Below the pieces are notes generated by a model. That model saw only the letters and a program-made list of their open reading frames with translations. It searched no databases and was not told the origin of the DNA. Both the position numbers and the translations under genes were made by a program. A DNA stretch of 64,000 nt, from contig NZ_JBHRYJ010000009.1 in NCBI RefSeq assembly GCF_042648965.1, positions 45,282-109,281 of the forward strand. Reading direction: 5' to 3'. Below, one piece after another: positions 43,272 to 51,742 of this stretch (the stretch's first letter is position 1; each line of letters begins with the position of its first letter). The stretch is from Ferrovibrio xuzhouensis (GTDB lineage: Bacteria; Pseudomonadota; Alphaproteobacteria; Ferrovibrionales; Ferrovibrionaceae).

Positions 43272-44303
43272 TTACTTGTTCTTGATCTGCTCGGCCCAGG
43301 TGCCTTCGACCATCTTGACCACCGACTCCGGCATCGGGATGTAGTCGAGTTCCTGCGCCATCTTGTCGCCATGCTTATAGGCCCAGTCGAAGAACTTCAG
43401 CGCCGCGGTCGACGCGGCCTTATCCGCCGGCTGCTTGTACATCAGGATGAAGGTCGCCGAGGTGATCGGCCAGGTCTTGTCGCCCGGCTGGTCGTTCAGG
43501 ATCACGGCATAACCCGGGGTGCCCTTCCAGTCGGCATTGGCAGCCGCGGCAGCAAAAGCTTCCGAGGTCGGCGCGACGACCTTGCCGGCCTTGTTGGCCA
43601 TCTTGGTGTAGGTCAGCTTGTTCTGCTTGGCATAGGCATACTCGACATAGCCGAGCGCGCCACCGGTCTGGGACGTCATGTTGGCGACGCCTTCGTTGCC
43701 CTTGGCGCCGATGCCGACCGGCCACTGCACCGCGGTGCTGGTGCCGACGTCGGCGGCCCACTTCTTGCTGACCTTGGACAGATAGTCAGCAAAGTTGAAA
43801 GTGGTGCCCGACCCGTCCGAACGATGCACGACGGCAATCGCGGTCGAGGGCAGGTTGACGCCGGGGTTCAGCTTCTTGATCGCCGGATCATTCCAGGCCT
43901 TGATCTCGCCCAGGAACATCTTGGCGAGGGTATCGCCGTCGAGGGCGAGCTCGCCCGGCTTGATGCCCGGCAGATTGACCACCGGCACGATGCCGCCCAT
44001 GACCATCGGGAACTGCACCAGACCGGCCTCTTCGAGCTCGGCAGCCTTCAGCGGCGCATCCGAGGCGCCGAAGGTGACGGTCTTGGCCTTGATCTGCTTG
44101 ATGCCGCCGCCCGAACCGATCGACTGGTAGTTCAGGCCGATGCCCGTGTCTTTCTTATAGGCGTCGGCCCACTTGGCGTAGATCGGATAGGGGAAGGTGG
44201 CGCCGGCGCCGGAGATGTCGGCGGCCTGCGCGGTGCCAAAGCCGAGCGTCGCCGCCAGGACGGCGGCCGCAGCCTTGAGCATGGTGGGCTTGATATGGAG
44301 CAC
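43272..44303 (-). CDS. pstS: Phosphate ABC importer substrate-binding protein PstS
   Basis: A 343-residue periplasmic phosphate receptor. A signal peptide (ending in F-G-T-A-Q-A) is followed by I-S-G-A-G-A-T-F-P-Y-P near the mature start, S-G-G-G-I-K near residue 65, F-G-A-S-D-A-P and H-R-S-D-G-S-G-T-T near 160, all phosphate-contacting motifs. It is the first gene of the pst-pho operon, controlled by the Pho box at 44377-44405. Confidence 0.96.
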   Translation of the reverse strand: MLHIKPTMLKAAAAVLAATLGFGTAQAADISGAGATFPYPIYAKWADAYKKDTGIGLNYQSIGSGGGIKQIKAKTVTFGASDAPLKAAELEEAGLVQFPMVMGGIVPVVNLPGIKPGELALDGDTLAKMFLGEIKAWNDPAIKKLNPGVNLPSTAIAVVHRSDGSGTTFNFADYLSKVSKKWAADVGTSTAVQWPVGIGAKGNEGVANMTSQTGGALGYVEYAYAKQNKLTYTKMANKAGKVVAPTSEAFAAAAANADWKGTPGYAVILNDQPGDKTWPITSATFILMYKQPADKAASTAALKFFDWAYKHGDKMAQELDYIPMPESVVKMVEGTWAEQIKNK

Positions 44304-44376
44304 GGGTCTCTCCCTCTGCTTGAGACGTATAGGTCACGGTCGACTGACCGGCCGGCGCGGAAGATAGACACGTGAT

Positions 44377-44405
44377 ATGACGTATAGTTTGCAGGAATAT
44401 GACAG
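44377..44405 (-). promoter_or_regulatory. Pho box of pstS (three 11-bp-phased repeats)
   Basis: Reading the minus strand: CTGTCAT, then CTGCAAA, then ACGTCAT, each starting exactly 11 bases after the last (plus-strand positions 44399-44405, 44388-44394, 44377-44383). The PhoB consensus is CTGTCAT repeats at 11-bp spacing; the first copy is exact. Confidence 0.8.
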
Positions 44406-44432
44406 TTGTAAGAATCGTTAGGACTTAAGGGT

Positions 44433-44441
44433 TTATCCACA
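44433..44441 (+). promoter_or_regulatory. DnaA box
   Basis: TTATCCACA is an exact high-affinity DnaA box, located at the edge of the AT-rich segment. A single exact 9-mer can occur by chance, so its function is uncertain. Confidence 0.4.
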
Positions 44442-44718
44442 TCCGAATGGAATAATAACGGCGGATCATCCGGAATATTACGAATCCTATTCTGAAGTAT
44501 AATTCCAGCATATTGATGAAAAAATCAGTCTGTTTTAAATTGTAATATATCTTAATATTAAGAATTTCTGTGGAAATACTTTTCCTATACTGGCGTGAAA
44601 CGACAGATACGCTTCGTAAGAATGTAGATTTTCTTTAATTTTCGCCACTGCAATACATTACAGTGGTGCCAACCTCTGTCACATTTGTCTCCGGTTCGCC
44701 CGGCCGGGCGGCCGGAAA

Positions 44719-46089
44719 TCAGCCCCGGCCGGTCAGCGGCAGCCGCACCGCAAAGGTGCTGCCCTGCCCAGGCTCCGAGTCGATCACCAGCCGGCCGCGA
44801 TGGCGGTTGATGATGTGCTTGACGATGGCGAGCCCCAGCCCGGTGCCGCCGAGGTCGCGGCTGCGGGCGGAATCGACCCGGTAAAAGCGCTCGGTCAGGC
44901 GCGGCAGGTGCTCGCGCGGGATGCCCTCGCCATGGTCGCGGATCGCTACTTCCAGCCAGTCCGGCCCGATGCGGCTGAGCCGGACCTCCACCGGGCTGTC
45001 GGCGCGGCCGTATTTCAGGCCGTTGTCGATCAGGTTCTGGAACACCTGCATCAGCTCGTCACGGGCGCCGCGCACCGGCGGCAGGCTGTCATCGAGCTGC
45101 AGGTCGATCCGCATGTTGCGCGCCTTAGCCTGGGGCTCCAGCGCGGCCGCCGTGTCGCGCAGCAGCGGTCCCAGCGCCACCGGGTCGGCCGGATGGTCGT
45201 GTTCGCGCATCTCGATCTGCGACAACGACAGCAAGTCGTGGATCAGCCGCGACATGCGGGCGGCCTGCTCGCGCATGATGCCGAGAAACCGGGTGCGGGC
45301 CGGCTCGTCGTCGCGCGCCGGCCCCAGCAGCGTCTCGATGAAGCCGACCAGTGAGGCAAGCGGCGTGCGCAGCTCGTGGCTGGCATTGGCGACGAAATCG
45401 GCCCGCATTTTCTCGGCCCGGCGCAACGCGGTGACGTCATGCAGCGCCAGCACGGCGGCCATGTCCTCGCGCGCCGCCGGCAGGGCCACCACGCGCAGCG
45501 AAAAGCTGCGGCCATCGGGCACCGGCAGGCTGAAATCGGCGGCCACCAGCCCGGTCTCGCCGGCCAGCACAGCATCGGCGGCATCCAGCACCGCCGGATG
45601 GCGCAGGGCGGCCGAGAGGTCGCGGCCGATCATATCGTTGCCGAAGAATTTCCGCGCCGAGAAATTCGCCCGCGCGATCTGGCGCCGCGAATCCAGCAGC
45701 AGGATCGAGTCGGGCAGCGCGTTGAGGATGGCGTCCGCCGTGGTGCTCTGCAGCGCCACCTGGCCCTTCTCGTCCAGCAGGGTCTGGCGCAGCCGCTCCA
45801 CCGTGGCACCCAGTTCGCCCAGCATGGTCAGCGCGTCCCAGTCAGCACCGACGCGATGCTCGCGGCCGAGGATCTCGTCGGTCCGCCGCAGCACGCCCCA
45901 GGCGACATGGGTATGCCAGAGCGTGAACAGGCCGATCACGCCAAGCAGGGCCGCGCCCAATCCCCAGGCCACCGGCGGCGCGATGTAGTCGCCGAGACAG
46001 GCCAGCCAGACCACCAGCGCGACCGGCACGCCGATGATCAGGAACAGCGCCAGCCAGCGGGAAAACGGAATGCGACGCCGCTCGTCCAT
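44719..46089 (-). CDS. phoR: Phosphate regulon sensor kinase PhoR
   Basis: A 456-residue membrane histidine kinase. Two N-terminal spans (about residues 10-60) are followed by a PAS domain (about 115-215), HisKA with N-A-S-H-E-L-R-T-P-L (phosphorylated His near 236), and HATPase with N-G-L-K-Y-G, D-H-G-E-G-I-P and G-T-G-L-G-L-A. It lies upstream of pstS in the same direction and phosphorylates PhoB at low phosphate. Confidence 0.93.
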   Translation of the reverse strand: MDERRRIPFSRWLALFLIIGVPVALVVWLACLGDYIAPPVAWGLGAALLGVIGLFTLWHTHVAWGVLRRTDEILGREHRVGADWDALTMLGELGATVERLRQTLLDEKGQVALQSTTADAILNALPDSILLLDSRRQIARANFSARKFFGNDMIGRDLSAALRHPAVLDAADAVLAGETGLVAADFSLPVPDGRSFSLRVVALPAAREDMAAVLALHDVTALRRAEKMRADFVANASHELRTPLASLVGFIETLLGPARDDEPARTRFLGIMREQAARMSRLIHDLLSLSQIEMREHDHPADPVALGPLLRDTAAALEPQAKARNMRIDLQLDDSLPPVRGARDELMQVFQNLIDNGLKYGRADSPVEVRLSRIGPDWLEVAIRDHGEGIPREHLPRLTERFYRVDSARSRDLGGTGLGLAIVKHIINRHRGRLVIDSEPGQGSTFAVRLPLTGRG

Positions 46090-46103
46090 GGTGATACCGG
46101 CGC

Positions 46104-46907
46104 TCAGGCCGGACGCCAGGACAGCAGGCCGTCGACCAGCCGCTTCAGCAGGGCGACCAGCGGGGCGGCCTTGCCGGCGTCCCAGTGCGGCAGGTCGCCT
46201 TCGTCCATGTAGCAGTCGCGCGCCATCTCGAGCTGCAGGGCGTGAAAGCCTTCCCCGGGCCGGCCGTAGGTCCGGGTGATATAGCCGCCCTTGAAGCGGC
46301 CGTTGTAGATATGGCTGAAGCGGTCGCTGGCCGACAGGATGCCGTAGGCCAGCGTGCCGAGCTCCGGCGCACAGCTGCGGCCGTCGTTGCTGCCGAGATT
46401 GAGATCGGGCAGCCGGCCTTCGAAAAACCGCGGCACTTCGGCAGCGATGCTGTGGCCGTCGAGCAGGATGGCATAGCCGTGGCGGGCTTGGATCGCCGCC
46501 AGCTCGGCCGCCAGCCGCTCGTGATAGGGCCGCCAGTACCCGGCCACCCGCTGCGCCACCTCGGCGGCGTCGGGCGTTTCGCCGTCGCGGTAGAGCGGCG
46601 CATTGTCGAAGCCGCGGGTCGGGCAGATCTCGGTATTGTCGGCGCCGGGATACAGCGCCTTGCCGGCCGGGTCGCGGTTGAGGTCGACCACATAGCGCGA
46701 ATGGCTGGCCACCATCAGGCCGACGCCGCTCTCGGCGGCGAAGGCATACAGCTTTTCGACATGCCAGTCGGTATCGGTCAGCCGCCGTCCGCCGTCGGTC
46801 AGCCGCGCCTCCAGGCCCGGCGACAGGCCGAGGCCGGCATGCGGCACGTCGATCAGCAGCGGGGTGCGGCCGGGCGTCAGGGTGAACAGCGGTGCGGGAG
46901 CGGTCAC
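46104..46907 (-). CDS. N-formylglutamate amidohydrolase family protein
   Basis: About 267 residues of the HutG/N-formylglutamate deformylase family: L-L-I-D-V-P-H-A-G near the start, T-D-T-D-W-H-V, V-D-L-N-R-D-P near residue 80, I-L-L-D-G-H-S-I and I-T-R-T-Y-G-R-P-G-E-G. It hydrolyses N-formyl-glutamate in histidine breakdown. No other hut genes are near. The frame is open up to an ATG ending at 47012; a GTG ending at 46907 with GAGAT before it gives the usual length and is chosen tentatively. Confidence 0.85.
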   Translation of the reverse strand: MTAPAPLFTLTPGRTPLLIDVPHAGLGLSPGLEARLTDGGRRLTDTDWHVEKLYAFAAESGVGLMVASHSRYVVDLNRDPAGKALYPGADNTEICPTRGFDNAPLYRDGETPDAAEVAQRVAGYWRPYHERLAAELAAIQARHGYAILLDGHSIAAEVPRFFEGRLPDLNLGSNDGRSCAPELGTLAYGILSASDRFSHIYNGRFKGGYITRTYGRPGEGFHALQLEMARDCYMDEGDLPHWDAGKAAPLVALLKRLVDGLLSWRPA

Positions 46908-47078
46908 AGGGGCGATCTCATGCAGGATAGCGGAATGGCGGCGGAAGGCAGATAGGTAGCAAAGCGGACGGGCAACGCCAAGCCAAGGCCGGCAGCGACC
47001 CGGGAATTTCACATTCGGATTTCACACCCGGCCGCGGCGATCCGGCAGCAGGGCAAATTTAGTCCGGCCCGAAGGTAT

Positions 47079-47133
47079 AAGCCGGCGGAGGCTTCCCGTA
47101 GGCTGCAGGGAATCGTCCCCTGCCCTCCGGCTT
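47079..47133 (+). other. GC-rich nested hairpins before the terC-like gene
   Basis: AAGCCGG (47079-47085) can pair with CCGGCTT (47127-47133) and encloses the hairpin GCAGGG-AATCGTC-CCCTGC (47105-47123). It resembles a structured leader. However, TATATT at 47141-47146, only 8 bases before the ATG, could be a -10 box that would make the transcript leaderless and put the hairpins upstream of the promoter. Confidence 0.3.
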
Positions 47134-47154
47134 CCCGCACTATATTCCCTTTCC

Positions 47155-47814
47155 ATGGACATTTCGCTCTTCGGCTACACGGCGACCGCCGCCCAGCTCT
47201 CCGCCTTCCTGCAGGTGATCCTGATCGACGTGATCCTGTCGGGCGACAATGCCGTGGTAATCGGCATGGCGGTGGCCGGCCTGCCGGCGGCGCGGCGCAA
47301 CCGCATCATCCTGATCGGCATCATGGCCGCGACGGTGCTGCGCATTCTGTTTGCCGGCATTGCCGTCGAGATGCTGCAGGTGATCGGCCTGACCCTGGCC
47401 GGCGGCATCCTGCTGCTGTGGGTGGCCTGGAAGATGTGGCGCGAGCTGCGCGAACAGGCCAAGGCGGCGAAAAACGGCGACGACGGCGATACCGGCCGGC
47501 CGGCGCCGAAGACCCAGCGCGCCGCGGTGATGCAGATCGTGGTGGCCGACCTGTCGATGTCGCTCGACAACGTGCTGGCGGTGGCCGGCGCGGCGCGCGA
47601 ACACCCCTATATCCTCGCCTTTGGTCTGGTACTGTCGATCGCGCTGATGGGCATCGCGTCGAAGTTCATCGCCCGCCTGCTCGACCGCTTCCACTGGATC
47701 GCCTACATCGGCCTGCTGATCATCGGCTATGTCGCCATCCACATGATCTGGGACGGCAGCCTGCAGGTCGCGCCGGTGGTGGCGCCTGCCGTCGACAGCG
47801 TCATCAACCAGTAG
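47155..47814 (+). CDS. TerC-family (YjbE-type) integral membrane protein
   Basis: A 219-residue protein with six to seven spans. The paired acidic motifs D-V-I-L-S-G-D-N-A-V-V-I-G (near residue 25) and A-D-L-S-M-S-L-D-N-V-L-A-V (near 132) are the TerC signature. A charged cytoplasmic loop lies between residues 98 and 122. Family members export manganese or protect against metals and tellurite. No Shine-Dalgarno is seen. Confidence 0.9.
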   Translation: MDISLFGYTATAAQLSAFLQVILIDVILSGDNAVVIGMAVAGLPAARRNRIILIGIMAATVLRILFAGIAVEMLQVIGLTLAGGILLLWVAWKMWRELREQAKAAKNGDDGDTGRPAPKTQRAAVMQIVVADLSMSLDNVLAVAGAAREHPYILAFGLVLSIALMGIASKFIARLLDRFHWIAYIGLLIIGYVAIHMIWDGSLQVAPVVAPAVDSVINQ

Positions 47815-47817
47815 GCC

Positions 47818-48750
47818 TCAGCCTTTCCAGAAGGCCGCGATGGCATCGGCGAGGTCCTCGCCGAACAGATCCTTGAAGAAATGGTCGGCGCCCTCGACCG
47901 TCATCGCATGGAACTGCGCCGGTTTGGCCGCGGTGGCCAGCCGCTGCGGCAGGTCGGCGACGATCTCGTCGCTGCCGGCGATCGCCAGCAGCACCGGCCG
48001 GCGGATCGCCGCAAGCTGGCTCGGCGCGTCATTGCGGCCGTCATCGGCATAGGTATCGACGAAGCTCGCCGCCGCGACCGATGCCTGCGGGCAATAAAGG
48101 AAATCCGTCCTGGTCAGCAGTGTATCCCCCTGCCCCACCGCCACCAGGGCCTGCGCCTTCTGCAGCGGCACGGCCAGATCGGTGCCGTAGCGCTTGTGAT
48201 AGTCGGCGGCGGCCCTGGCCATGTCGAAGGTGCCCGGCGCCACCAGCACGATGCGGGTCAGCGCCGCCGGCAGCCGGTCGCCGGCCTGCGCCGCATACAG
48301 CGCCACCTGCGCGCCGCCGCGCGAATGCCCGAGCAGGCCGATCTTCGCCGCGCCCTGCTGCTGCGCCCAGCCGATCCAGGCGGCGATTTCACCGGCTGCC
48401 TGGGCGTTGCTGGACCGATGCGGCACGGCGCAGTCATACATGCCGCGACGGTCGGACACGCCGAGCGACAGGGTGACGGCCAGGGTCGAGATGCCGCGCG
48501 CGCCCAGTGTCTCCTGCAGCATCTGCATGATCTCCATGCGATTGTGGGCGAGTGTGCCATGCACCAGCACCATCACGCCGTCATGGATCGCCTTGCCGGA
48601 TGCGAGATGCAGCTCGCCGTCCAGCCCGCGACCGTCCACCACCAGACGCACCGGATCGGCGGCGGCGGAAGGCGGCAGCAGAAACGGCGGCAGCAGCAGG
48701 CAGGCGGACAGGACGAGGCAGCCGGTCAGCCGGCGCAGCATTTTGGTCAT
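47818..48750 (-). CDS. Exported alpha/beta-hydrolase fold protein
   Basis: A 310-residue protein with a signal sequence (C-L-L-L-P-P-F-L-L-P-P-S-A-A-A). It has G-L-L-G-H-S-R-G-G near residue 150, the nucleophile elbow with Ser; an acidic residue in A-G-S-D-E-I-V and His in E-G-A-D-H-F-F near the end complete a triad. GGAGG precedes the ATG. It is divergent from the sox cluster. The substrate is unknown; a periplasmic esterase is plausible. Confidence 0.82.
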   Translation of the reverse strand: MTKMLRRLTGCLVLSACLLLPPFLLPPSAAADPVRLVVDGRGLDGELHLASGKAIHDGVMVLVHGTLAHNRMEIMQMLQETLGARGISTLAVTLSLGVSDRRGMYDCAVPHRSSNAQAAGEIAAWIGWAQQQGAAKIGLLGHSRGGAQVALYAAQAGDRLPAALTRIVLVAPGTFDMARAAADYHKRYGTDLAVPLQKAQALVAVGQGDTLLTRTDFLYCPQASVAAASFVDTYADDGRNDAPSQLAAIRRPVLLAIAGSDEIVADLPQRLATAAKPAQFHAMTVEGADHFFKDLFGEDLADAIAAFWKG

Positions 48751-48811
48751 TGGATGTTTCCTCCGCGGGAAGAGTATTGATTGCCTACCGGCGATCAAAT
48801 AACATTTCAAT

Positions 48812-49231
48812 ATGATGGTTTTTCGCATTGCACAATCTGTATGTGTTTTTGCGCTGCTGCTGTTCATGACGGCCGGGCAGCCGGCCCGGGCTAGCGAGCC
48901 TGCGACTGCTGCAGCGCCCCAGCTCGTCATGGCCGAACGGCTCGACTGTCCGTGGTGCATGGCCTGGCATCGCGAGATCGGCCCCGGCTATCCGCTGTCC
49001 GACGAAGGCAGGCTGGCGCCGCTGCGCCGGGTCGATCTCGACAAGGCCTGGCCGGCCGGACTGCCAAAAGCGGGCGGTGTCATCTATACACCGACTTTCC
49101 TGCTGGTGGCCTGCGGCCGGGAAATCGGCCGAATCACCGGCTATCCGGGAGCGGGCTTTTTCTACCCCAAGCTCGACCACCTGCTGGAGCAGCTTGGACA
49201 GGCAAAAAATCCAGACGGCTCATGCAGTTAA
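48812..49231 (+). CDS. soxS: SoxS-like periplasmic thioredoxin
   Basis: A 139-residue protein with a signal peptide (M-M-V-F-R-I-A-Q-S-V...A-R-A) and a thioredoxin-like domain with C-P-W-C near residue 46 and T-P-T-F-L-L-V near 93. It is about the size of SoxS, which keeps the SoxY carrier cysteine reduced. Its place just upstream of soxX supports this. Assignment as SoxS rather than another thioredoxin is from context. Confidence 0.75.
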   Translation: MMVFRIAQSVCVFALLLFMTAGQPARASEPATAAAPQLVMAERLDCPWCMAWHREIGPGYPLSDEGRLAPLRRVDLDKAWPAGLPKAGGVIYTPTFLLVACGREIGRITGYPGAGFFYPKLDHLLEQLGQAKNPDGSCS

Positions 49232-49353
49232 GTAATATTCCCAAAATCACCACTTGCCAAATGTGGAATGACTTTGTTATGGACATCGATACGAGCAGCG
49301 ATAAAAGCTGCACGGCCCCGCTCCATCGGGGCCCAACGACCAGGGGAGGAACA

Positions 49354-49875
49354 ATGCGCCAGACTCGCAGCATGACCGGCCGTCTTGCCGCCAGCGCCAG
49401 CCGGATCACTGCCAAACAGGCCGCCATGGCCGCAGGTGTCGCCGCCCTGCTGGCCGTTGCCGCCCCGGCGCGGGCCCAGGAGGTCCACGACCACAATCTG
49501 GCGCCCTACACGATCAAGGATTACGCCATCGACAAGTCGCTGACCGGCAAGCCGGGCGACCCCGCCGAGGGCCGCAAATGGGCGATCACCAGCGGCCAGG
49601 GCAACTGCGTGATCTGCCACCGCCTGCCGATCCCCGAGGTCGCCTTCCGCATCGGCAATATCGGTCCGGATCTCAGCGAAGTGGGCGGCCGGCTCAGCGC
49701 GGCCGATATCCGCATGCGCATCGTGAACCCGAAGGTGGTCAATCCCGACACCATCATGCCGGCCTATTACCGCATCGACGGCCTCAACCGCGTGCAGAAG
49801 AAATTCGAGGGCAAGCCGATCCTGACCGCCCAGCAGGTCGAGGATCTGGTCGCCTATCTGTCCTCGCTCAAGTGA
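49354..49875 (+). CDS. soxX: Sulfur oxidation c-type cytochrome SoxX
   Basis: A 173-residue exported monoheme cytochrome. The start is the ATG right after AGGGGAGGA. A signal segment ends in A-P-A-R-A. The heme motif C-V-I-C-H is at residues 85-89 and an axial Met is in T-I-M-P-A-Y-Y-R. SoxX with SoxA oxidatively joins thiosulfate to the SoxY cysteine. Confidence 0.93.
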   Translation: MRQTRSMTGRLAASASRITAKQAAMAAGVAALLAVAAPARAQEVHDHNLAPYTIKDYAIDKSLTGKPGDPAEGRKWAITSGQGNCVICHRLPIPEVAFRIGNIGPDLSEVGGRLSAADIRMRIVNPKVVNPDTIMPAYYRIDGLNRVQKKFEGKPILTAQQVEDLVAYLSSLK

Positions 49876-49910
49876 CATCATCCGCTGCCTACCGACCAGG
49901 AGACCCTGTC

Positions 49911-50375
49911 ATGACCAGCCTCACCCCCGCCGGGATCAGCCGCCGCCAGGCCGTGGCCGCCCTCGGCCTCGGCAGCTTCGCCGTCACCCTGGTGCCGCTC
50001 AGCGCCGAGGCGACTCCGGACAGCGCCAAGAAACTGCTCGGCGAGCTCGTCAAGGCCGCGCCGAAGGCCGGCAAGATCGAGATCAAGACCCAGGAAATCG
50101 CCGAGAACGGCAACACCGTGCCGGTGCGCATCAGCGTCGACAGCCCGATGACCGACAAGGATTACGTCAAGGAGATCCATGTCGTCTCCGACCAAAATCC
50201 GTCGCCCGGCGTCGCCAGCTTCCTGCTGACGCCGGCCAGCGGCAAGGCCGACGTCGAATTCCGCATGCGCATGGCCGAGACCCAGAACGTCATCGCCGTG
50301 GCGGTGATGAGCGACGGCAGCGCCTGGACCGCGGCCCGCGAGGTCAAGGTCACCATCGGCGGCTGCGGCGGCTGA
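49911..50375 (+). CDS. soxY: Thiosulfate carrier subunit SoxY
   Basis: A 154-residue SoxY with a Tat signal (S-R-R-Q-A-V-A-A-L-G-L-G) and the C-terminal swinging arm G-G-C-G-G whose cysteine carries the sulfur intermediates. It is followed by soxZ after 43 bases. The SoxYZ heterodimer is presumably exported together on the SoxY Tat signal. Confidence 0.96.
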   Translation: MTSLTPAGISRRQAVAALGLGSFAVTLVPLSAEATPDSAKKLLGELVKAAPKAGKIEIKTQEIAENGNTVPVRISVDSPMTDKDYVKEIHVVSDQNPSPGVASFLLTPASGKADVEFRMRMAETQNVIAVAVMSDGSAWTAAREVKVTIGGCGG

Positions 50376-50418
50376 CGCCGGCTTCCGCAACACAGGCATT
50401 TGGAAAAGGAACCGACCC

Positions 50419-50745
50419 ATGGCTGACATCAAGCCGAAGATCCGCATTCCCAAGGACGCCAAGAAGGGCGAAGTCGTCGAGATCAAGACGCTCGTGCCGC
50501 ACCCGATGGAATCGGGCCAGCGCAAGGATTCGAAGGGCCAGATCATCCCGCGCAAGATCATCAACAAGATGACCGTCACCTTCAACGGCAAGCCGGTGTT
50601 CGAGGCGAAGCTGGAACCCGCCATCTCGGCCAACCCATTCATCAGCTTCTTCTACAAGTGCAGCGAAAACGGCACGATGGACTTTGCCTGGACCGACGAT
50701 GACGGCAGCGTCTACAAGGCCAGCGAACAGCTGACCGTCAGCTGA
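50419..50745 (+). CDS. soxZ: Thiosulfate carrier subunit SoxZ
   Basis: A 108-residue SoxZ without its own signal peptide, as usual. Motifs include K-I-R-I-P-K-D-A-K-K-G-E, T-L-V-P-H-P-M-E-S-G and the C-terminal W-T-D-D-D-G-S-V. It forms the SoxYZ carrier. AAAGGA precedes the ATG. Confidence 0.96.
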   Translation: MADIKPKIRIPKDAKKGEVVEIKTLVPHPMESGQRKDSKGQIIPRKIINKMTVTFNGKPVFEAKLEPAISANPFISFFYKCSENGTMDFAWTDDDGSVYKASEQLTVS

Positions 50746-50798
50746 ATGATCTGGCAGCTGACCGATGCGGCGCCGGCAAAAGATATAAAGGGGGGAAA

Positions 50799-51665
50799 AT
50801 GACCAGGACCAGCAAGCTCCTTACCGCTGCGGCCTCTCTGGCCATCATCGCCGGCCTTGCGGCCTGCGGTGCCGAAAAATCCAAGGACACGTCGTCCTCG
50901 GCCGACGCCAGCGACGTGATCGCCAAGTACAAGGCCAATCCGAAATTCGCCGGCCACATCGTCGGCGACAAGATTTCCGGCTATGTCTTCGCCTCGCCCG
51001 AGACCCAGGCGATGCAGGACGACGATTTCGAAAATCCCGGCATGCTGGCCGTGCAGGATGGCGAAAGCGAATGGGCCAAGGTCGAAGGCGCGGCGGGCAA
51101 GTCCTGCGCCTCCTGCCACGGCGATGCCGAAAAGAGCATGAAGGGCGTTTCGGTCAGCTATCCGAAATACGAGCCCAAGCTCGGCAAGCTCGCCTCGATC
51201 GAGCACCGCATCAATCTGTGCCGGACCGAATACATGAAGGCGCCGGCGCTGAAGTGGGATTCCAAGCCGCTGCTGGGGCTGACCTCCTATGTCGCGCTGC
51301 AGTCGCGCGGCATGCCGGTCAGCGTGAAGGTCGACGGCCCGGCGGCGCCCTATTTCGCCAAGGGCAAGGAGTTCTACTACACCCGTCGCGGCCAGATGGA
51401 CATTGCCTGTGCCCAGTGCCACGAGCAGAATGCCGGCAACAGCATCGGTGTCGAGAATCTCAGCCAGGGCCGCTCGAACGGCTATCCGGCCTATCGCCTG
51501 AAATGGCAGTCCTTCGGCTCGCTGCACCGCCGCTTCGAAGGCTGCAACCAGGAAGTCCGCGCCCAGCCTTATCCGCGCGGCTCCGACGAATACACCGACC
51601 TCGAACTCTTCGTCGCCTGGCGCAGCAACGGACTCGCGTCCGAAGCGCCCGGCGTCCGCCGCTAA
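50799..51665 (+). CDS. soxA: Diheme cytochrome SoxA with a lipobox
   Basis: A 288-residue SoxA. Heme motifs are C-A-S-C-H (103-107) and C-A-Q-C-H (204-208). The catalytic cysteine that forms a persulfide heme ligand is C249 in F-E-G-C-N. C141 is also conserved. The signal sequence ends L-A-A-C at residue 23, followed by G-A-E, a typical lipoprotein cleavage site, so the protein may be membrane-anchored, unlike the soluble SoxAX known from Paracoccus. GGGGGA lies just before the ATG. Confidence 0.93.
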   Translation: MTRTSKLLTAAASLAIIAGLAACGAEKSKDTSSSADASDVIAKYKANPKFAGHIVGDKISGYVFASPETQAMQDDDFENPGMLAVQDGESEWAKVEGAAGKSCASCHGDAEKSMKGVSVSYPKYEPKLGKLASIEHRINLCRTEYMKAPALKWDSKPLLGLTSYVALQSRGMPVSVKVDGPAAPYFAKGKEFYYTRRGQMDIACAQCHEQNAGNSIGVENLSQGRSNGYPAYRLKWQSFGSLHRRFEGCNQEVRAQPYPRGSDEYTDLELFVAWRSNGLASEAPGVRR

Positions 51666-51678
51666 GCCACCAGACCGG

Positions 51679-51710
51679 CCGCCCCTCTCTCTTGGGGCGG
51701 TCGTGTTTTC
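51679..51710 (+). other. Hairpin in the soxA-soxB spacer
   Basis: CCGCCCC (51679-51685) pairs with GGGGCGG (51694-51700), followed by TCGTGTTTT. It resembles a weak terminator within the operon, and a run of eight or more T residues lies at 51721. It may cause partial termination or mRNA processing before soxB. Confidence 0.4.
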
Positions 51711-51742
51711 AGTTTGTACATTTTTTTTATGGTGAACCTGTC

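Larger units (their letters stand above)
44304..44718. promoter_or_regulatory. AT-rich pstS-phoR intergenic region
   Basis: A 415-base spacer, strikingly AT-rich between about 44440 and 44660. It holds the pstS Pho box (44377-44405), a perfect DnaA box TTATCCACA (44433-44441), a weak second one on the other strand near 44569-44577 (two mismatches), and the palindrome CTTAATATTAAG at 44551-44562. No open frame in it looks like a gene. Confidence 0.6.

Noticed and set aside
47013..47154. yybP-ykoY manganese riboswitch before the terC-like gene
   Set aside because: Its conserved loop sequences are absent; only generic hairpins are present.
51071..51742. Long upstream extension of the soxB frame
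   Set aside because: It is a shadow of soxA in another frame. The Tat signal of SoxB starts at 51743.
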